This document shows positions 1 to 8,312 of a DNA stretch of 64,000 nucleotides, one piece after another. The position numbers and the translations under genes were made by a program. Location: positions 1 through 64,000 of the forward strand of contig JAATFV010000199.1 of NCBI GenBank assembly GCA_015655015.1, given 5' to 3'. How positions within the stretch are numbered: the stretch's first letter is position 1; each line of letters opens with the position of its first letter. The DNA is from Chitinophagales bacterium (GTDB taxonomy: Bacteria; Bacteroidota; Bacteroidia; Chitinophagales; Chitinophagaceae). A model generated the notes under the pieces. It did not search any database. It was not told where the DNA came from and saw nothing but the letters and a program-made list of their open reading frames with translations.

Positions 1-681
1 GCCCGTGCGGGCAATCAATTCATGCGACTGATAAGGCCGGCTGCGGGTCAACTGGTCGCTATGTCGGCTTTCCTGGCGGAAGAGTTCAACCGTAACTATA
101 AGATCAGGCCTCTTCATATCGTTCCGAATGGGATCGATACCAGTCTTTTCGGCGCCGGCTACGACCGTCGGGACATCGATGTGCTGGGGGCGGGTAATCT
201 TACGACGCTGAAGCAATATGACCTGTTCGTTTCCGTGGTGAAGGGATTAAGCCTCCACCTGCCTGCTGTCCGGGGAGTCATCTGCGGCAAAGGGCCGGAA
301 CGGGAGCATCTGGAGGCCATGATCGACCTGCTGGATCTGCAGAACAATGTACAGCTGGCCGGGGAGCAGCCGCATAAGGAGGTGCTGCAAATGATGCAAC
401 GGGCAAGGATACTGCTGCATACGTCTTCTTATGAGGGATTCGGCACCGTTTGCATCGAGGCCCTTTATGCCGGCGCGCATGTCATTAGTTTTATCAATAC
501 GGTCGGTACGCCGGTGAAGAATTGGCATGTCGTGGCTAATGAAGAAGAGATGCTGGCCAGGGCCCTGGAGCTGTTACGGTCTTCCGATACGGTGTATGAG
601 CCGGTACAGCCGTTCACCATGGAAGACAGCGTCCGTTCGATGATGGCGTTGTATGGCTACAGCGAAGCGGCAATGGCCTGA
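1..681 (+). CDS. glycosyltransferase family 4, C-terminal part (5' end outside window)
   Basis: This is the C-terminal, nucleotide-sugar-binding Rossmann domain of a GT-B fold family 4 glycosyltransferase. The frame is open to the first base of the window, so the ATG at 22 is probably internal and the acceptor-binding half lies upstream. Visible family marks are the linker motif HIVPNGIDTSLF and the donor-binding EX7E-type stretch EGFGTVCIEALYAG near the C-terminus. It would transfer a sugar from an activated donor during surface or exopolysaccharide assembly, on the cytoplasmic side. Its 3' end overlaps the convergent glycosyltransferase gene by 25 bp. Donor and acceptor cannot be told from the sequence. 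Confidence 0.85.
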   Translation, partial: ARAGNQFMRLIRPAAGQLVAMSAFLAEEFNRNYKIRPLHIVPNGIDTSLFGAGYDRRDIDVLGAGNLTTLKQYDLFVSVVKGLSLHLPAVRGVICGKGPEREHLEAMIDLLDLQNNVQLAGEQPHKEVLQMMQRARILLHTSSYEGFGTVCIEALYAGAHVISFINTVGTPVKNWHVVANEEEMLARALELLRSSDTVYEPVQPFTMEDSVRSMMALYGYSEAAMA

Positions 682-1757
682 ATCCTATCGGCTATTGCCG
701 CGAAAGACAGCTCCTTATGGAATTGCTGCAATACCTTTTGTCTTTCTATGGTACTATTTTCCGCGGTGATCTGTTCCAGCGCAAGGACCAGGGCCCCGGC
801 ATTGCCGGCAGGATAGAGTACGCCGCAGGCGCCGTTACCGGTCATCATTCGAAAAGAAAGAATATCGGTCAGCACGGGGATACAGCCGCAGGACATCGCT
901 TCGCAGACGGCTATTCCGCTGCCTTCGTAATGGGAGCCTGAAATAATATAATCTGCCGCATGATACCAATCCTCCATTTCGGTATGGGCTTTTTCTCCGA
1001 CCAGCACGATTTTCTTTCTGCCGCCGGGCATGGCATCGAGGATATCTTCTATGTCCGGCTGCAGTTCCCGGGTGTGAAAAAGCATATAGAGACGTGCTGT
1101 GGAATGCCGGTCAGCAAAGGACAGGAAAGCTTTTACGACCGTGAGCGGATCTTTGTTGTCATTCAGCCGTCCGACCCAAAGGAATACCGGGCCGCCGGTT
1201 ATTCCCAGCCGGGTCCTCGCGGTCCGGCTGTCGCCGGGTGAAAAAACGGAAGAGGCTTCCATAACCTGCCTGATCTTTTCCGGCCGGCGGATGATATGCT
1301 TACGCACCCAGTCCGCCCCCATTTCTTTTGCCGTGAACAGGTAGGCATCGATGAAAAGGTCCGCTATTGTCTGCAAGAGCCTGTGATGCCGCCTGCCGGG
1401 CCGTTCCGCATGGTTCTGTACGATGATCTTCACTTTTCTGCCGAGCTGCATCCGCAGCAGGATCACCTGCAGGGGAAAGATCATCCCCTGAACCAGCACT
1501 ATATCAGGCGTCATGCGGCGGGCGCGCCGGTTGAGTTTCAGGGCAGCGCTAAGCCTGCCTTCTCCGAAATCAGGGAAATGATGTTGTACCCCGTTCAGGA
1601 AGAGGTCTCCCTGGTAATTGATCCTGTCGATACTAATAACGGAATAGGTGTGGCTCAGCGCCTCCAGTATTCCCATGTATGCCCTGACACGGTGAAGCCA
1701 GGCCAGCGGCTGGTCGAAATCCGATTTTCGGGTATAGGTGATACTGACGAAGTTCAT
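657..1757 (-). CDS. glycosyltransferase family 4
   Basis: A GT-B fold glycosyltransferase of about 366 residues. The N-terminal half is an acceptor domain with several Arg/His-rich helices. The C-terminal half has the GT4 signature: VFLWVGRLNDNKDPLTVV opens the donor domain and EGSGIAVCEAMSCG is the EX7E-type nucleotide-sugar site. The ATG at 1757 (protein MNFVSITYTRKS) is preferred over the longer open frame to 1892, because family members start just before the first beta strand and the extra 45 residues look non-coding. It converges on the preceding glycosyltransferase with a 25-bp overlap and is divergent from the gene at 1920. The sugar specificity is unknown. Confidence 0.85.
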   Translation of the reverse strand: MNFVSITYTRKSDFDQPLAWLHRVRAYMGILEALSHTYSVISIDRINYQGDLFLNGVQHHFPDFGEGRLSAALKLNRRARRMTPDIVLVQGMIFPLQVILLRMQLGRKVKIIVQNHAERPGRRHHRLLQTIADLFIDAYLFTAKEMGADWVRKHIIRRPEKIRQVMEASSVFSPGDSRTARTRLGITGGPVFLWVGRLNDNKDPLTVVKAFLSFADRHSTARLYMLFHTRELQPDIEDILDAMPGGRKKIVLVGEKAHTEMEDWYHAADYIISGSHYEGSGIAVCEAMSCGCIPVLTDILSFRMMTGNGACGVLYPAGNAGALVLALEQITAENSTIERQKVLQQFHKELSFAAIADRIQAIAASL

Positions 1758-1919
1758 GTTCGTTGGGTCTTGTGCATCCAGTAACAAACGCATATTCCGA
1801 TGCCAAAGGTTGCTTGCTTCTTTGCCGTTCGGGAAGTTTTTTGGCAACTTTCTTCGAAGATAAATTGGTAATTTTAGCGGCCTGCACAGCACAGAAATCT
1901 TTTCACCAATAAGCGGAAT

Positions 1920-2888
1920 ATGATAAAAAGTATAATGAGCCGGATGTTCCGGAAAGTAATACTCGGAGAAACCGTGGTCAGAGAATTTTCAACGGTAGGG
2001 ATCAACGATGTCGTTGGGGAGAAGGTCTATCTGCAGGCAGGCGATCTCCTGATCGACGTTACGGAAAATCAATGGATGCTGGGGCTTGAACCGCTTACGT
2101 TTGGCATCTGGGTCGAAAGTAATGAATATAAGGAGGCGCTCGGTCAGAACACGGACTATACCATTTACTTCCGAAGGACGGCCCCTGAGCATCCCCGTCA
2201 TGCCGGCCGGAACGCGCTGGCCCTGGCCCGGCTGAACTTTTTTGACAGGATCGACGATGAGAAAGGAACTCTTTTTTTACTGCAGGTCAAAAGCAGCCGC
2301 ATTTTTCATATCAATAGTCTGAAAGCCCGGCTGATCTACCGGAAATTTTATAAGAAACCGGAAGTCAGCTTTGAAAAGTTAAAGGCGGTGGCGACGGCAT
2401 ATAGTTATCCAAGAAGGGTCAGGGTCATTTCCTTTAAGCAGGGGAATGACTACAACTACATTTTCCCGATGGATCTGCTGGGGGATATCCGGCAATCGGG
2501 CAGGTATTTGCTTGGGATGAGACATTCCAACCAGGTATTGACAAAGATCATGGATGTAAAAAAGATCGTGGTATCGGAAGCTCCGGCAAGCTATAAGCAG
2601 GTCATCTATCAGCTGGGAAGGAACCATAGCGCCGCTCCTCCGTCACTGGACCAGCTGCCTTTCCCTGTTATTACAACCCGGCAATTCGGCTTCCCGGCGC
2701 CGGACTGGGTGGAGAGCTATAAAGAAGTGACCATCCACAAGACGGTCGACCTGGGAAGTCATATGCTTCTTTATGGTGAATGGACGGAAGATGCGGTGCT
2801 GAAGTCTCCCACTCCCAGGTTACATCACATTCATTTTTTACATTTTCTGAATCAGAAGAGCAGGAAGGGGGCCTATCCGATCGTATGA
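1920..2888 (+). CDS. flavin reductase-like split-barrel protein (tentative)
   Basis: A 322-residue soluble protein with no signal peptide. Residues about 140-290 resemble the FMN-binding split-barrel fold of flavin reductases. The stretch around RVRVISFKQGNDYNYIFPMD is reminiscent of their first strands, and DLGSHMLLYGEW resembles the typical GDH-x-L-x-x-G-x-V strand near the C-terminus. The first 130 residues are not recognised. The gene lies between glycosyltransferase and acyltransferase genes, with 10 bp to the next ATG, so it is probably co-transcribed with the acyltransferase. If it is a flavin reductase it may supply reduced flavin or electrons to an island enzyme, but that is inference. 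The family call is by eye only. Confidence 0.45.
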   Translation: MIKSIMSRMFRKVILGETVVREFSTVGINDVVGEKVYLQAGDLLIDVTENQWMLGLEPLTFGIWVESNEYKEALGQNTDYTIYFRRTAPEHPRHAGRNALALARLNFFDRIDDEKGTLFLLQVKSSRIFHINSLKARLIYRKFYKKPEVSFEKLKAVATAYSYPRRVRVISFKQGNDYNYIFPMDLLGDIRQSGRYLLGMRHSNQVLTKIMDVKKIVVSEAPASYKQVIYQLGRNHSAAPPSLDQLPFPVITTRQFGFPAPDWVESYKEVTIHKTVDLGSHMLLYGEWTEDAVLKSPTPRLHHIHFLHFLNQKSRKGAYPIV

Positions 2889-2898
2889 CCATTACCGC

Positions 2899-3943
2899 AT
2901 GCAACCGTACCACATGGAGAGGCTAAAATCCATTTTTCGCGGCGAGCCTGAAAAATATCCGGCATTGACAGGTATAAGGGCCTGTGGGGCTATCGCTGTT
3001 TTCTTCGATCATTTTCCTCTTGGGGAAGGGTTTCATCCCCTTATCAATGTGATGGCTTTTTTCTACGTGCTGAGCGGTTTCCTGATCGTGCGTCTTTACT
3101 ATGATAAGGTCAAACCTGATCCGGGATGGCTTTGGAATTTTTTCGTCAGACGATTTTCCCGTATATATCCTGTTTATTTTCTCCTTCTCACTATAACCAT
3201 ATGGTTAGATCCCGCATTACGTGACCTGCTCCGGCACCCTATGTCCAACCCGGTGCTGCTGATCAGGAATTATACCCTTACCCATGCCTTATTTCATTAT
3301 GTACCGGATATAATCCTTGGGCTAAGCTGGTCGCTCACTGTGGAAGAAACTTTTTATTTTTTATCACCAATCTTTATGCTACTGGCGAAGAGGTTTAATT
3401 TTATAGTCTCTTTCCTGTTTGCTAGCCCTTGCTCTTATAATTATGCGTCTTGAAAAGAAAGGTTTTCCCAAAAAGAAAGGAATTAAGTGGACCCTAACGG
3501 GCAGTATCGGAATTCTCGGGCTGATCATTCATATGATGTATGTTTATGGGCATCGTCCATTGGATCCGGTGGCGATTATCGTGAGCAACAATTTTTTAAT
3601 CCCGATCCCGATAGCCATGTTGTATTACGGACTTATACGGGAGGATACCTGGCCGGCAAGAAGGCTGTCGGGAAAAATAGCTGAAATATTGGGGCGGAGC
3701 TCCTATTCTTTTTACCTGTTGCATACGATCATTATTCAGTATGTCAGCGTACCCTTGCTGTCCTCTTTTTTCGGCGGGCACCGTAAGCTGGACGTTTTCG
3801 TGACGTTGACCGGTACTTATCTTCTTTCCATCCTGCTGTTCATGCTGTATGAGGAACCTCTTAATTTATTGATCAGAAGAATATTCCTTTCTAAGGAGAA
3901 GAAGAACTATCCTGTCGTAGCCGGGAATACAAGCTCCGGATAA
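2899..3943 (+). pseudogene. acyltransferase 3 (OafA/YrhL-type), frameshifted
   Basis: This reads as one integral-membrane acyltransferase split into two frames. The first frame (2899-3453) carries the family marks: GIRACGAIAVFFDHF with the catalytic-type His, FFYVLSGFLIV, RRFSRIYPVYF and SWSLTVEETFYF. The second frame (3419-3943) continues the transmembrane helices and ends with SSYSFYLLHTIIIQY and YEEPLNLLIRR, the usual C-terminal end of the family. The frames join if one T is removed from the TTT at 3418-3420, giving a smooth hydrophobic helix. The intact protein would be near 345 residues, normal for the family, and would O-acylate a glycan at the inner membrane. The shift may be a real inactivating mutation, a phase-variable site or a sequencing error. 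Its 3' end overlaps the convergent amidohydrolase by 37 bp. Confidence 0.8.
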
Positions 3944-5229
3944 TATCGGAGGATCTCCTGCATCAGGCCGGGCAGATCACCCTGTATGTATTTGAAACTG
4001 TTGCCGATCGCTGTTTTATAGAAAGAAGATACCGGCAGACCGCCGGCGGACGGAGTCTCCAGCAGGGAAGCATCGAACAGGCGTATATTTCCTTTGTGCA
4101 GGACCAGCAGCAGGTCTTCCGGACTAATTGCATAAAAGGCGTCCATTCCTTTCAGCCCTTCCCGGGGACGGGCTATGACGAGGTCAGCACGGCTGCCTGT
4201 TGTCAGCTCTCCGCAGCCGGTCAGTCCCCAGATGGCGGCCGGAGTAGTCGTCAGCATATCCAGCAGCTCGGTGTCCGTTACTTTATTTTCCTCTCTGGCT
4301 ATCCTGATCTGGTCCCAGCTGTTCCAGCTGGCTGTCAGGGTGGAGTCGGTGCCGAACAGAAGGGGAACATTTTTTTTCAGGCGGTCTACGGAAGCGGTGC
4401 CGTCCAGCAGGAAATAATTGGAGGCGGGACACCAGACCAGGGCCTTGAAGAAGGATGCCTGCACTTCGTTCATGGCTACTCCGTGAACGCCGACAAGGGG
4501 TCTTTTAAAAAGGTTCCACCGGAGGAGCCGGTCGATCTCCAGCTTTGCCGCCGTGTCGGTACCTTCTCCGACATGCAGGACAAAGGGATACCGGGTCTTC
4601 CAGGGACTGTTGAGCTTCCACTTCCATCTCTTTTCAAAACCTACGGAATGCATGCAATGATAATCCTGGAAGACGGTGATGAGATTATCGTTTGTTTCCA
4701 GCCGGTCACCGTGGTTCACCACTGTCGTAAAACCGTTGAGCAGATTTTTATAGAGCCCCCACCGGGTACGCAGGGGCTGCGGTATTTTCAGGATTGCCGC
4801 GATCTCGTCTTTATTAAGAGTCTGGATATCCGCTCCCCATTCCCGGTAGTTCCTGTAGATCCTCTTGCCGAAGGAGGGAAACAGGTTGAAATCAAGGTGG
4901 TCATGGGAGTTGATCAAACCGGGGAAGACCAGGGCGTTATTGAAGGACAGGGATAGGTCGGACGGAAGACGGTTGTCCGGAGAGGATCTATTGTCCGGAG
5001 AGGTTCTATTGTCCGGAACGGGTCTATTGTCCGGAGCGGGTCTATTGTTCGAAGAGTGGCTATTATTCTGAGAGGATCTATTGTCCGGAGATAGCTTGTT
5101 CTCCGGAGACACGCTGTTAGCGGTTATTCTTTCGGGTAATGATGGACGAATGGATGTTATCTTTCCGTCCAGGATCTCCAGGTTGATCGCCCCTTCTTTA
5201 CCGGGAAAATGCAGGTTATTGAGCTGCAT
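3907..5229 (-). CDS. amidohydrolase superfamily protein with hexapeptide-repeat insert
   Basis: A metal-dependent hydrolase of the amidohydrolase superfamily (TIM barrel), probably a deaminase or related hydrolase of the TRZ/ATZ or cytosine-deaminase type. Metal ligands are visible: the HxH of INSHDHLDF, His in VLHVGEG, His in VGVHGVAM and Asp in LFGTDST. The C-terminus returns to the small composite beta domain (GSRADLVIARP). An odd feature is the low-complexity insert, residues about 40-90, made of eight Asx-Asn-Arg-x-x-Pro-like hexapeptides between the N-terminal composite domain and the first barrel strand, where homologues normally have a short loop. Its start overlaps the 3' end of the upstream methyltransferase by 14 bp, so the two are co-transcribed. 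The substrate is not inferable. Confidence 0.8.
   Translation of the reverse strand: MQLNNLHFPGKEGAINLEILDGKITSIRPSLPERITANSVSPENKLSPDNRSSQNNSHSSNNRPAPDNRPVPDNRTSPDNRSSPDNRLPSDLSLSFNNALVFPGLINSHDHLDFNLFPSFGKRIYRNYREWGADIQTLNKDEIAAILKIPQPLRTRWGLYKNLLNGFTTVVNHGDRLETNDNLITVFQDYHCMHSVGFEKRWKWKLNSPWKTRYPFVLHVGEGTDTAAKLEIDRLLRWNLFKRPLVGVHGVAMNEVQASFFKALVWCPASNYFLLDGTASVDRLKKNVPLLFGTDSTLTASWNSWDQIRIAREENKVTDTELLDMLTTTPAAIWGLTGCGELTTGSRADLVIARPREGLKGMDAFYAISPEDLLLVLHKGNIRLFDASLLETPSAGGLPVSSFYKTAIGNSFKYIQGDLPGLMQEILRYYPELVFPATTG
4973..5116. repeat. 18-bp in-frame minisatellite (8 units) in the amidohydrolase gene
   Basis: The core TTGTCCGG recurs at 4973, 4991, 5009, 5027, 5081 and, with changes, at 5045, 5063 and 5099, giving an exact 18-bp period. 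Each unit encodes six residues of the form Asx-Asn-Arg-x-x-Pro on the minus strand. Because 18 is a multiple of three, gain or loss of units would alter the linker length without breaking the frame. Confidence 0.9.
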
Positions 5230-5962
5230 CCGGTTTTTTTAAGTGAATGCCATAAATGATGCGGACCCCGCGGAAACGTTCGAAGACCGCCACGGCCTGC
5301 TGTTTTTCGTAATAGGGTTTCATCGTTTCATCAATAACTTTTTCCACTACCAGCTGTTCCTGCAGGCCTAAGCGACTGGTGAGGGCACGGATCTGCCGGA
5401 TAGGGTAGACATGATTGCGGACGGCGATCACTTTTTCTCCTTCGCGGAAAGTCCTTTGTCCCCCTTTGGCCAGCGCCTCGGGGTGATAATCGGTGATGAT
5501 CATGTCTCCGCCGGGTCTTAATACCCGATACCACTCGCGCAGAACAGCTTCCAGGTCGGGGATATGGGCGACCGTCAGGGTGGATAGGATGAGGTCACAG
5601 GAAGCGTCGGGCAGTTCGGGGAGGGCGGATCCTGTCAGCAGGTAAGTCTCGCTGGCCGGGTATTTCTGCCGGAGGATCGCCAGCATGCCGGCAGACACGT
5701 CATAACCCATGAGTCTGGCCGGTTCCCGGTCGAAGATCTTTTTCCAATGCCGTCCCGTTCCGCAGCCGATGTCTGCGATCACCTTGCCGGTGACCGTGAC
5801 CGGCCGGAGCAAGTCCGTACAAAGCGCTTCATCCAGGGCTAACATCAGGTTATCAGGCTGGTGATCGTAACTTTCCGCCCAAATGTCATAGGCCGCCGCG
5901 GGCTCGGACTCTTTCCGGCGGGACGGCATTAAGCGCTGTCTGAGTTTATTTAATAGAGGCAT
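5216..5962 (-). CDS. class I SAM-dependent methyltransferase
   Basis: A soluble methyltransferase of the UbiE/Methyltransf_11 type, about 248 residues. Motif I is VIADIGCGTGRHW, motif II is the acidic end of LMGYDVSAGML, motif IV is DLILSTLTVAHIPD and the post-motif region is LRPGGDMIITDYHPE. The ATG at 5962 is preferred; an in-frame TTG at 5974 adds four residues. It probably forms a two-gene minus-strand unit with the amidohydrolase, whose start it overlaps by 14 bp. It is divergent from the B12 radical SAM operon, and the two starts lie in a mirror-image repeat. The methyl acceptor is unknown. Confidence 0.8.
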   Translation of the reverse strand: MPLLNKLRQRLMPSRRKESEPAAAYDIWAESYDHQPDNLMLALDEALCTDLLRPVTVTGKVIADIGCGTGRHWKKIFDREPARLMGYDVSAGMLAILRQKYPASETYLLTGSALPELPDASCDLILSTLTVAHIPDLEAVLREWYRVLRPGGDMIITDYHPEALAKGGQRTFREGEKVIAVRNHVYPIRQIRALTSRLGLQEQLVVEKVIDETMKPYYEKQQAVAVFERFRGVRIIYGIHLKKPDAAQ

Positions 5963-6002
5963 CCTTTCATACAAAACGGACGTTTATTGTGAGAGGATGC
6001 CT
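5957..6002. promoter_or_regulatory. inverted repeat spanning the two divergent start codons
   Basis: AGGCATCCT (5957-5965) and AGGATGCCT (5994-6002) form a perfect 9-bp inverted repeat; one mismatch further in, TCA and TGA pair as well. Each arm contains one of the divergent ATG codons in the same setting, AGG-ATG-CCT. It may be an operator shared by both transcripts, or two copies of the same translation-start context. Confidence 0.5.
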
Positions 6003-7517
6003 AAAGAGACTATAAATATGCATAAGATTTTATTATTCAATCCCCGAAGCTCTATAAATAAGTACAGAGTACCCAATTCCATCTTACAGATCGCAGCTTC
6101 TGTGGAAGGAAAGTTCGAATGGGTGATCGTGGATGGTAACTGCGAACAGGACCCTTATAAGAAGATCCAATCCTGGCTGAAGACCGGGGAATTTAAATAT
6201 GTAGGTTTCACCACCATGCCTGGCCCGCAGCTCAAACAGGCCATTCCGTATGCGAAACGGATAAGAGAGGAATTCCCCGGAATGGTCATGATCTGGGGAG
6301 GATATTTCGCTTCCAACCAGCACAAGGTGGTGCTCAACTCGGGGTATGTGGATTTTGTCATCAATGGCCCCGGGGACTATGCTTTTCCGGCCCTGATCGA
6401 TGCCCTGGAGAACGACAGGCCTTATGAGCTGATCAAGGGCCTGATCTACCGCCGGGACGGGAAGATCATAAAAACGCAGAAAGAGGATATTTTTGACCAG
6501 GCAGTGCTTCCCCCCCTGCCCTATGACAGGCTGGACAGGTTCTATCCCATGCAGAAATACCTTGGGAAGACCTATCTGGGCAACCGGACGCTGGCTTATC
6601 ATTCGAGCATGGGCTGCCCTTTCACTTGCAGCTTCTGTGCGGTAGTGCCTATTTTCGAGGCGAGATGGAAAGCCAGGACTGCTTTGCAGGTCTACCAGGA
6701 CGTAAAATATATCCAAAAAAAGTGGGGAGCGGATGCCATTGAATTCCATGATAATAATTTTTTCGTGTCGGAAAAAAGGGTGATCGAATTTTCCAACCTG
6801 ATCAAGGATGACAAGATCGTATGGTGGGGGGAGGGACGGATCGACACGATCAATAAATACAAGGACGAGACCCTGGCCCTGATGCGGGCATCGGGGTGTA
6901 AGATGATCTTCTTCGGGGCCGAGACCGGCAATGATGAAATCCTGAAACAGATGGACAAGGGGGGCACCCAGACCGGTGAGCAGATCAGGAGTTTTGCCGC
7001 CAGGATGGCCAGGTTCGATATCATTCCTGAATACTCATTCGTCCTGGGCCTGCCTTCGAAGACGCCGGAGAAAGTGATGGAATATATCGACCAGGATATC
7101 GCCTTTATCAAGGAGATTAAGGCGATCAATCCCGCAACGGAAGTTGTTATTTATATCTATAGCCCGGTGCCGACCGAAGGGTCCGAACTGTATAAATCGA
7201 TCCAGGAGGCGGGATTTAAGTTCCCGGAGAAGCTGGAAGACTGGATCGGGCCGCAATGGGAGAGTTTTGATTTGCGGAAGAATCCGCTGACTCCCTGGCT
7301 GACCTCGGAGATGGTGGATAAGATCAGGGATTTCGAGACGGTGCTGAACGGGTATTATCCAACGGTGTCGGATATTCGCCTCAACGGGCTGAAAAGGAAG
7401 CTGATCCATTTCGTGGCCGGCCTGCGTTATAAAACGAGCCTGTATAAATATCCATACGAGATCAAGCTGCTTCATAAAATATGGAAATACCGGCAGCCGG
7501 AGATACAGGGATTTTAA
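5997..7517 (+). CDS. B12-binding domain radical SAM protein (1)
   Basis: A cobalamin-dependent-type radical SAM enzyme of 506 residues. Residues 1-150 form the Rossmann-like B12-binding domain (start HKILLFNPR; WGGYFASNQHK), without a DxHxxG motif, as is usual in class B radical SAM methylases. The radical SAM domain has the 4Fe-4S cysteines in GCPFTCSFCAV (C207, C211, C214) and a barrel strand MIFFGAETGNDEILKQMDKG. It could carry out methylation of an unreactive carbon, or a ring or rearrangement reaction, on a glycan or lipid precursor. An alternative ATG at 6018 (MHKILLFNP) matches the family start better. It is the first gene of a tightly packed operon running to 15511, with 17 bp to the next start. 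Confidence 0.88.
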   Translation: MPKETINMHKILLFNPRSSINKYRVPNSILQIAASVEGKFEWVIVDGNCEQDPYKKIQSWLKTGEFKYVGFTTMPGPQLKQAIPYAKRIREEFPGMVMIWGGYFASNQHKVVLNSGYVDFVINGPGDYAFPALIDALENDRPYELIKGLIYRRDGKIIKTQKEDIFDQAVLPPLPYDRLDRFYPMQKYLGKTYLGNRTLAYHSSMGCPFTCSFCAVVPIFEARWKARTALQVYQDVKYIQKKWGADAIEFHDNNFFVSEKRVIEFSNLIKDDKIVWWGEGRIDTINKYKDETLALMRASGCKMIFFGAETGNDEILKQMDKGGTQTGEQIRSFAARMARFDIIPEYSFVLGLPSKTPEKVMEYIDQDIAFIKEIKAINPATEVVIYIYSPVPTEGSELYKSIQEAGFKFPEKLEDWIGPQWESFDLRKNPLTPWLTSEMVDKIRDFETVLNGYYPTVSDIRLNGLKRKLIHFVAGLRYKTSLYKYPYEIKLLHKIWKYRQPEIQGF

Positions 7518-7534
7518 TATCAATCAAATTCAGC

Positions 7535-8308
7535 ATGAACTTTTCGGCTCCTTCTATATTGACGAATATCCAGTTCCAGGAATATCCCGGGGAGAGAGAT
7601 CTCCTTTTTGAAAAGAAATATATTCTTATCCTGACCCTGGAGAATCGCCTCATCACCGATGCGGAGCTGATGTTATTACCGGAGATCGCCGGCGACCACC
7701 GGTATTATGGAGAATGGCAGATGCGGAAAAGTTCCGCCCGACGGTTGATCCGCCACCTGTCAGCGCCCGGAAAACCCCTGGAGATTTTGGAGGTAGGTTG
7801 TGGAAACGGTTGGCTGTCCCACCGGCTGGCGGAGATACCGGGTTCGACCGTGACCGGTCTCGACATCAATGTAACCGAGCTGCAACAGGCGGCGCGGGTG
7901 TTCAGGAATGTTCCCAACCTCCGGTGGGTCCAGGGAGATATCCGTTCGGGTATGCTCGGGGACCATCGATATGACCGGATCATCTTTGCAGCGTCCGTTC
8001 AATATTTCCCTTTTCTTAAGGAGATCCTTTATACGGCATTGGCCAACCTGTCGCCGGACGGGGAGATCCATATACTGGATACGCCTCTTTACAAAACAGG
8101 AGAGCTGGAAAAGGCCAGGGACCGTACCCTCACCTATTATACTTCTTTCGGTTATCCCGAGATGGCCGATTTTTATTATCATCATACGATCGATGATCTG
8201 TTTTCTTTTCGTTCCGCCTTCCTGTATAACCCGCAATCCATCCGGAACAGGTGGCAAAGAGTAAAAAACCCTTTTCCCTGGGTCCGGATAAAGAACATTA
8301 AATGCTGA
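7535..8308 (+). CDS. class I SAM methyltransferase, paralogue A
   Basis: About 257 residues. An N-terminal extension of roughly 80 residues (SILTNI, LFEKKYI, LENRL, EWQMRKSSARRL) precedes a Rossmann methyltransferase domain with motif I EVGCGNGWLSHRLAEIPG, motif II TGLDINVTELQQAA and WVQGDIRSG. The ATG at 7535 is chosen because its product MNFSAPSILTNI aligns with the paralogue at 11005; a longer open frame overlaps the preceding gene. It starts 17 bp after the radical SAM gene and ends 4 bp before the next. The shared extension with paralogue B suggests a common acceptor type. The substrate is unknown. Confidence 0.82.
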   Translation: MNFSAPSILTNIQFQEYPGERDLLFEKKYILILTLENRLITDAELMLLPEIAGDHRYYGEWQMRKSSARRLIRHLSAPGKPLEILEVGCGNGWLSHRLAEIPGSTVTGLDINVTELQQAARVFRNVPNLRWVQGDIRSGMLGDHRYDRIIFAASVQYFPFLKEILYTALANLSPDGEIHILDTPLYKTGELEKARDRTLTYYTSFGYPEMADFYYHHTIDDLFSFRSAFLYNPQSIRNRWQRVKNPFPWVRIKNIKC

Positions 8309-8312
8309 CCTT

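Noticed and set aside
4096-4956. Long plus-strand open frame (286 codons) antisense to the amidohydrolase
   Set aside because: The minus strand encodes clear metal-binding motifs of a known superfamily over the same bases. The antisense product has no recognisable domain and is explained by codon bias.
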